A DNA stretch of 64,000 nucleotides. It comes from Caulobacter sp. GTDB taxonomy: Bacteria > Pseudomonadota > Alphaproteobacteria > Caulobacterales > Caulobacteraceae. The stretch lies in NCBI RefSeq assembly GCF_017744445.1, contig NZ_JAGIBH010000012.1:110626-174625 (forward strand), written 5' to 3'. Each line of letters opens with the position of its first letter. Positions within the stretch are counted from its first letter, which is position 1. The translations under genes and the position numbers were made by a program. Shown here piece after piece: positions 60,105-64,000 of the stretch. The notes under the pieces are model-generated. The model had not been told where the DNA came from. It saw only the letters and a list, made by a program, of their open reading frames with translations, and did no database searches.

Positions 60105-60409
60105 CAGATTTCTCCCACCGCATAGGCCTGAGTGAAGGCGCCAGCCTCGGAGGTCTCGATCAGCGGTCGGACGCGGGCGATGTGATCGGTGAACATCGGG
60201 TCGCGGCGGAAGGCATCGGCCTGCGCGGCGCTGTCGAACACCGAGATCAGCACCACGCCGTCATCCGAGCGGAACAGCCGCGCGCCGCGCAGGCCGTCGA
60301 CCTTGCCCCGCACACGCTGGTGCTGCTCCAGCTGCAGCGCCATGAAGTCCTCCAGGCGCCCGGCCTTGGGGCGGATGACGCTAATGCTGATGACGGGGGC
60401 GGTATCCAT
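60104..60409 (-). CDS. ABM-like (antibiotic biosynthesis monooxygenase) protein 1
   Basis: A 101-residue alpha/beta-barrel protein: VISISVIRPKAGRLEDFMALQLEQHQRVRGKVDGLRGARLFRSDDGVVLISVFDSAAQADAFRRDPMFTDHIARVRPLIE. ATG 60409 has an AAGGAG site 5 bases ahead; a longer open frame upstream would run across the sox box into soxR and is not real. It is divergent from soxR, so it should be switched on by oxidised SoxR. SoxR-controlled ABM genes are known outside enterobacteria, where SoxR senses redox-cycling compounds directly. Confidence 0.85.
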   Translation of the reverse strand: MDTAPVISISVIRPKAGRLEDFMALQLEQHQRVRGKVDGLRGARLFRSDDGVVLISVFDSAAQADAFRRDPMFTDHIARVRPLIETSEAGAFTQAYAVGEI

Positions 60410-60456
60410 GCGGGCTCCTTGGCGCTGTTGCCTGTGAAGGAGCCTTCCCCGTACAA

Positions 60457-60474
60457 CCTCAACCAAAGTTGAGG
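60457..60474. promoter_or_regulatory. SoxR binding site (sox box) and ABM promoter
   Basis: CCTCAACCAAAGTTGAGG is a perfect inverted repeat with 7-base arms and a 4-base centre, matching the known CCTCAA..TTGAGG sox box. On the minus strand TTGACC (60478-60473) is a -35 followed, at the 19-base spacing typical of MerR-controlled promoters, by a weak -10 TACGGG. It lies only 11 bases before the soxR start, so SoxR may also repress itself. Confidence 0.85.
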
Positions 60475-60484
60475 TCAAGCGCCG

Positions 60485-60937
60485 ATGTCGACATCTCCTT
60501 CGCCTCCGACCTTGAGCGTCGGCGAGGTGGCCAAGCGCAGCGGCGTGGCGGTCTCGACCCTGCATTTCTACGAGGCCAAGGGCCTGATCCGCAGCCTGCG
60601 GACCGAAGGCAACCAGCGGCGCTATCCGCGAGCGGTCCTGCGCCGGGTGGCGCTGATCCGCATCGCCCAGCGCACCGGCATCTCGCTGGTCGAGATCAAG
60701 GCCGCCCTGGATCACCTGCCCCAGGATCGCGCGCCCAGCGCCGACGACTGGCGCGCCCTGTCCGAGTCGTGGCGCGCCGAGCTGGACGAGCGCATCCGCC
60801 ACCTGACCGGCCTGCGCGACCAGATCGACAGCTGCATCGGCTGCGGCTGCCTGTCGCTCAAGGAATGCCCATTGCGCAATCCGGGTGACGTCATGGCCAG
60901 CGCCGGGGCCGGTCCCCGCGTCCTTATCGACGATTGA
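60485..60937 (+). CDS. soxR: Redox-sensitive MerR-family regulator SoxR
   Basis: [2Fe-2S] regulator, 150 residues. The N-terminal helix-turn-helix is [49 protein letters not shown], followed by a dimer helix. The iron-sulfur cluster site is C117-x2-C120-x-C122-x5-C128 ([12 protein letters not shown]), the exact SoxR spacing. It is divergent from two ABM genes across a sox box and no soxS is present, as in non-enteric bacteria, where SoxR acts directly on a few target genes. Confidence 0.96.
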   Translation: MSTSPSPPTLSVGEVAKRSGVAVSTLHFYEAKGLIRSLRTEGNQRRYPRAVLRRVALIRIAQRTGISLVEIKAALDHLPQDRAPSADDWRALSESWRAELDERIRHLTGLRDQIDSCIGCGCLSLKECPLRNPGDVMASAGAGPRVLIDD

Positions 60938-60996
60938 CACATCGGCAACCCACGTTCGCCCAAAAGTCGCCACGAGTACGGCGGAGCTTCCGCGCC

Positions 60997-61631
60997 ATGC
61001 TCACGCTCGACCGCCGGACAGCCTTGGGGATGTTCGCCGCCTCGCCCCTGATGGCGGGCGCGGGGCCCGGCCTCGCCCTGATCCAGAACGCCGGCCAGAA
61101 GCTGGCCTCCGCCGCCCGCGAGCAGATCGGCGTCACGGTCGATTACGACCCCAGCTATCGATCGATAGGCTATCCCAACGGCGACGTGCTGCGAACCAGT
61201 GGCGTCTGCTCGGACGTGCTGATCCGCGCCGCTCGCGACGCCTGGGACATCGACCTGCAGCGGCGGGTGCATGAGGACATGGTCCGCGCCTTCGAGGCCT
61301 ATCCGTCGCGCCGCACCTGGGGCTTGAAGAAGCCGGACGCCAATATCGATCACCGGCGGGTGCTAAATCTCGAGACCTTCCTGGCCGCCAGAACGCCAGC
61401 ATTCCCCTGCCCTCGGCCCGCCTGCTGGGCGGTGACGCGTTCAAGAGCCCGCAGGCCGGCGACGTGCTGACCTGGCGGCTGTCCGGCGGCGGGCGTCCGC
61501 ACCTGGGCGTCGTGGTCGATGACTACGGGACCGTGCGGGTAGCGCACAACATCGGCGCCGGCGTCCGTGAGGAACCGCTGTGGATGTTCAAGCTGCACAA
61601 GCCCGCCGGCCACTATCGCTGGCGGGTCTGA
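60997..61631 (+). pseudogene. DUF1287 family exported protein, frameshifted
   Basis: The first part (ATG 60997, MLTLDRRTALGMFAASPLMAG signal) runs in one frame with the DUF1287 core: ASAAREQIGVTVDYDPSYRSIGYPNGDVLRTSGVCSDVLIRAARDAWDIDLQRRVHEDM, then WGLKKPDANIDHRRVLNLETFLA. From about 61384 the homology continues in another frame: PSARLLGGDAFKSPQAGDVLTWRLSGGGRPHLGVVVDD, ending HKPAGHYRWRV at TGA 61629. Reading CTGGCCGCCAG as CTGGCCCGCCAG (one missing C) restores a single 210-residue frame with LARQNASIPL. So it is a one-base deletion in a C/G run or a sequencing error. DUF1287 proteins (YijF-like) resemble NlpC/P60 cysteine hydrolases. Confidence 0.85.
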
Positions 61632-61637
61632 CGCGGG

Positions 61638-62591
61638 CTAGAGCCCCGCGTCTTCCTTGAGGCCCAGGGCGATGTTCAGGTTCTGGACCGCCGCGCCCGA
61701 AGCGCCCTTGCCCAGATTGTCCAGCAGCGCCACCAGGCGCGCCTGGCCGCTGGTGTCGGAGCCGAACACGAAGAGCTTCAGGCGGTTGGTGCCGTTCAGG
61801 CCTTCCGGGTCCAGGGTCGTCAGGCTCTTGGCCTCGTCCAGCGAGGCGACCTCGACGAACTTCTCGCCCTTGTAGTGCTTGGCCAGGGCCTCGTGGATGT
61901 CGCCCAGCGACGGCGCGCCGTCCAGGGTGGCGAAGTGCAGCGGCAGCTCGACGATCATGCCCTGGGCGTAGCGCCCCACCGCCGGCGTGAAGATCGGACG
62001 GGTCAGCAGGCCGCCATGCTTCTGCATCTCCGGCACGTGCTTATGGGTCAGCGACAGGCCGTAGATGATGTAGGGCGCCCGGGTGTAGTCCGGGGCGCTC
62101 TCGTTCTCGAACTGGGCGATCATGGTCTTGCCGCCGCCGGTATAGCCCGAGACGGCGTTGTACGAGACCGGCAGCTCGGGCGGCAGGATGCCCGCCGAGA
62201 CCAGCGGCCGCGTCAGGGCGATGGCCCCGGTCGGATAGCAGCCCGGGTTCGAGATCCGCTTGGACGCGGCGATCTTGCCGCGCTGTTCCTTGTCCAGCTC
62301 GGCGAAGCCATAGGCCCAGCCCTCGGCGGTGCGATAGGCGGTCGAGGCGTCGATGATCACCGTGTTCGGATTGGTGACCAGCGACACGGCTTCCTTGGCC
62401 GCGTCGTCGGGCAGGCACAGGATCACGGCGTCGGCGCCGTTCAGCATCTCGGCGCGGGCGGCGGCGTCCTTGCGCTTGTCCGGGTCGATCGAGACCAGCT
62501 GCAGGTCCTTGCGATCGACCAGGCGCTCGCGGATCTGCAGGCCGGTGGTGCCGGCTTCGCCGTCGATGAAGACCTTGGGGGCGCTGGACAT
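61638..62591 (-). CDS. argC: N-acetyl-gamma-glutamyl-phosphate reductase, type 2
   Basis: Arginine biosynthesis: NADPH-dependent reduction of N-acetylglutamyl phosphate to the semialdehyde; 317 residues, the short type 2 form. Rossmann motif [15 protein letters not shown], catalytic Cys in [29 protein letters not shown], and a His in [12 protein letters not shown] and LPLHFATL. It lies downstream of rpsI in the same direction, but a strong terminator separates them, so it must have its own promoter in the 113-base gap or depend on readthrough. Confidence 0.95.
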   Translation of the reverse strand: MSSAPKVFIDGEAGTTGLQIRERLVDRKDLQLVSIDPDKRKDAAARAEMLNGADAVILCLPDDAAKEAVSLVTNPNTVIIDASTAYRTAEGWAYGFAELDKEQRGKIAASKRISNPGCYPTGAIALTRPLVSAGILPPELPVSYNAVSGYTGGGKTMIAQFENESAPDYTRAPYIIYGLSLTHKHVPEMQKHGGLLTRPIFTPAVGRYAQGMIVELPLHFATLDGAPSLGDIHEALAKHYKGEKFVEVASLDEAKSLTTLDPEGLNGTNRLKLFVFGSDTSGQARLVALLDNLGKGASGAAVQNLNIALGLKEDAGL

Positions 62592-62642
62592 GGCGGACTC
62601 CGTTCTGGCTCACCGCCAGAGAAAGCAGAAAACAGAGACAGA

Positions 62643-62681
62643 AATGAAAAGGGGCGCTTCGGCCTGACCGAAGCGCCCCTT
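62643..62681 (-). terminator. Terminator of the rplM-rpsI operon
   Basis: On the minus strand, AAGGGGCGCTTCGG and its complement (62681-62668 and 62662-62649) form a 14-bp stem with a 5-base loop, followed by TTTTCATTTC. It begins about 24 bases after the rpsI stop. Confidence 0.85.
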
Positions 62682-62704
62682 CCCGTAAGACGTAATCGTC
62701 GCGA

Positions 62705-63178
62705 TTAGCGCTTCGAGAACTGGAAGCTGCGGCGGGCCTTGGCCTTGCCGTACTTCTTACGCTCGACGACGCGGCTGTCGCGGGTCAGGAAGCCGTGCGG
62801 CTTCAGGACCGGGCGCAGACCGGGCTCGTAGTGCGTCAGGGCCTTGGACAGGCCGTGGCGGATGGCGCCGGCTTGACCCGACAGACCCGAGCCTTCGACG
62901 GTCACGACGACGTCGAATTGACCCAGACGGTCGGTCACTTCCAGCGGCTGGGCGATCATCATGCGCAGCACCGGACGCGCGAAGTAAACTTCCTGGTCGC
63001 GGCCGTTGATGGTGATCTGGCCCTTGCCCGGCTTGATCCAGACGCGAGCGATCGCGTTCTTGCGCTTGCCGGTCGCGTAGGCGCGGCCTTGGGCGTCGAT
63101 CTTGGGTTCGGCCGGAGCGGCGGTTTCCGGGTTGCTGGACAGCGAGGCCAGCGCTTCAAAGCCTTGAGCGTCGGTCAT
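62705..63178 (-). CDS. rpsI: 30S ribosomal protein S9
   Basis: Small-subunit protein of 157 residues, with an N-terminal extension of about 25 residues before the S9 core ([29 protein letters not shown]). [48 protein letters not shown] with the conserved SKR end that reaches the P-site tRNA. It follows rplM by 3 bases, the standard order. Confidence 0.97.
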   Translation of the reverse strand: MTDAQGFEALASLSSNPETAAPAEPKIDAQGRAYATGKRKNAIARVWIKPGKGQITINGRDQEVYFARPVLRMMIAQPLEVTDRLGQFDVVVTVEGSGLSGQAGAIRHGLSKALTHYEPGLRPVLKPHGFLTRDSRVVERKKYGKAKARRSFQFSKR

Positions 63179-63181
63179 GAC

Positions 63182-63655
63182 TTAGAGGCTCCGGATGTTC
63201 TTGGCGTTGCGGCCAGCGAAGTCGACGACTTCGGGGTTCTGCGCTTGGTGCGGGTGCTCACCGGCGTTGTAGATGAGCAGGTGGGTCAGCTGCTTGCGAG
63301 CCAGCGGGCTCTCCTTGGGCAGCATGCGCTCGACGGCCTTTTCCAGGACGCGTTCCGGGAACTTGCCGCCCAGGACCTTGCGCGGGGTGGTTTCCTTGAT
63401 GCCGCCCGGGTGACCGGTGTGGCGATAGTAAACCTTGTCGTCCATCTTCTTGCCGGTGAACTTCACCTTGTCGGCGTTGATGACGACGACGAAGTCGCCG
63501 CAATCGACGTGCGGGGTGTAGTCAGGACGGTGCTTGCCGCGAAGACGCATGGCGATGAACGTCGCCAGACGGCCGACAACGGCGTTCTCGGCGTCGACCA
63601 CGATCCACTTCTTCTCGACCTCGGCTGGCTTCAAGGAAGCCGTGATCTTCTGCAT
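63182..63655 (-). CDS. rplM: 50S ribosomal protein L13
   Basis: Large-subunit protein of 157 residues from ATG 63655 ([32 protein letters not shown]). The L13 motifs [44 protein letters not shown] and [34 protein letters not shown] are clear. Encoded first in the rplM-rpsI operon; a longer open frame upstream is leader sequence. Confidence 0.97.
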   Translation of the reverse strand: MQKITASLKPAEVEKKWIVVDAENAVVGRLATFIAMRLRGKHRPDYTPHVDCGDFVVVINADKVKFTGKKMDDKVYYRHTGHPGGIKETTPRKVLGGKFPERVLEKAVERMLPKESPLARKQLTHLLIYNAGEHPHQAQNPEVVDFAGRNAKNIRSL

Positions 63656-63721
63656 GGGATTGATCCGTAATTTCTGGGCGTTCGAACCCGAGAAACCCGG
63701 TTTCGTCCGTATGAGGCGCGG

Positions 63722-63750
63722 CATGTACGGGAGGGTTTGTGCGGTGTCAA
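63722..63750 (-). promoter_or_regulatory. Likely promoter of rplM-rpsI
   Basis: On the minus strand TTGACA (63750-63745) and TACATG (63727-63722) are 17 bases apart. The -35 is perfect and the -10 moderate. They give a leader of about 60 bases before the rplM ATG. Confidence 0.5.
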
Positions 63751-63806
63751 CAACGGTGGGCGCATAAAGTTACAAAGCTTATAGAATACAACGAGATAGA
63801 TATTAC

Positions 63807-63820
63807 GGTATTATAATACC
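63807..63820. promoter_or_regulatory. Perfect AT-rich palindrome
   Basis: GGTATTATAATACC, 14 bases, in an AT-rich patch (about 63767-63821) that stands out from the surrounding high GC. It could be an operator or part of a promoter (it contains TATAAT on the plus strand). No gene starts in view to its right. Confidence 0.4.
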
Positions 63821-63868
63821 GCACCCTCGCACTCGAAGCGCCATGAGCGGTAGAAAGCACGGCGCTGA

Positions 63869-64000
63869 CCCCTCCACCGGCTTCGCCGGTCCCCCTCCCC
63901 CAAACGGGGAGGAGAGGCGCTCCCCGCATGGGCGGCGCGTTCCTTCTCCGCCCCGCTTGGGGGCGGACAGACCTCGCGGAGCGAGGTCAGGTGGGGGCCT
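63869..64000. repeat. Dispersed palindromic repeat, Caulobacter type, cut by the window end
   Basis: Two related units face each other: a left unit from 63869 (CCCCTCCACC, a GGCTTCGCC hairpin, then CCCCCTCCCCCAAACGGGG) and a right unit from about 63944 to the end. On the minus strand the right unit reads CCCCCACCTGACCTCG, a GCTCCGC hairpin, then CCGCCCCCAAGCGGGG. This architecture is typical of short non-coding repeats that are common between genes in Caulobacter genomes. The right end may continue beyond 64000. The rest of the 63656-64000 stretch has no gene. Confidence 0.7.

Noticed and set aside
1..64000. CRISPR array or prophage
   Set aside because: No regularly spaced direct repeats of 25-40 bases, no cas, integrase or phage structural genes.

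Overview
The window looks like chromosomal DNA of a Caulobacter-type alphaproteobacterium. It has very high GC, dense coding on both strands, and many large TonB-dependent receptors, including the type whose plug begins with a GFRASL..NLKRNAAGVVDVI-like signature. It also has a NodT-type outer-membrane factor, an NDUFS4-like complex I subunit typical of alphaproteobacteria, and a tandem cold-shock-domain protein. No phage, transposase or CRISPR was seen. Everything here is read from the sequence and from remembered family features; no database search was run.

Layout. 0-10.1 kb: the 3' part of an FtsX-like ABC permease, then an RND efflux operon (pump, adaptor, NodT lipoprotein) converging on a histidine kinase/response regulator pair. 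10.4-26.7 kb: an accessory catabolic island. One tight leftward operon encodes a Rieske oxygenase, a LigB/DODA-type dioxygenase, an acetamidase/formamidase and an AraC regulator. A second leftward operon encodes a TonB receptor, an MFS carrier, a RutA-like LLM monooxygenase, an isochorismatase-like amidohydrolase, an M20 metallohydrolase, a flavin reductase and a TauD-type dioxygenase. Between them lie another TauD-type dioxygenase, an SDR, a VOC protein and a uronate-dehydrogenase-like protein. Two copies of a MITE/REP-like inverted repeat sit directly in front of start codons. The set suggests uptake and oxidative/hydrolytic breakdown of a nitrogen-containing ring compound; the substrate is unknown.

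26.9-35.6 kb: an ABC-F ATPase, a secreted M28 peptidase, a TonB receptor with an operator-like repeat, cobO and a 14-TM drug exporter. 35.8-47.4 kb: a surface-nutrient locus with a TonB receptor, a 1282-residue secreted LamG/CARDB protein of unknown catalytic type, and a FecI-FecR-STN/TonB receptor signalling set whose receptor probably starts at CTG. 47.8-64 kb: mostly core genes. These are a PRC-barrel protein, tRNA-Arg, NDUFS4-like, tRNA-Pro, DUF192, a double cold-shock protein, two identical tRNA-Glu, recJ, fbp, glpX, hom, alaC, a lipoprotein, phaC with a histone-like basic tail, two ABM proteins divergent from soxR across a perfect sox box, a frameshifted DUF1287 gene, argC, rpsI and rplM. 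The window ends in an AT-rich patch and a dispersed palindromic repeat.
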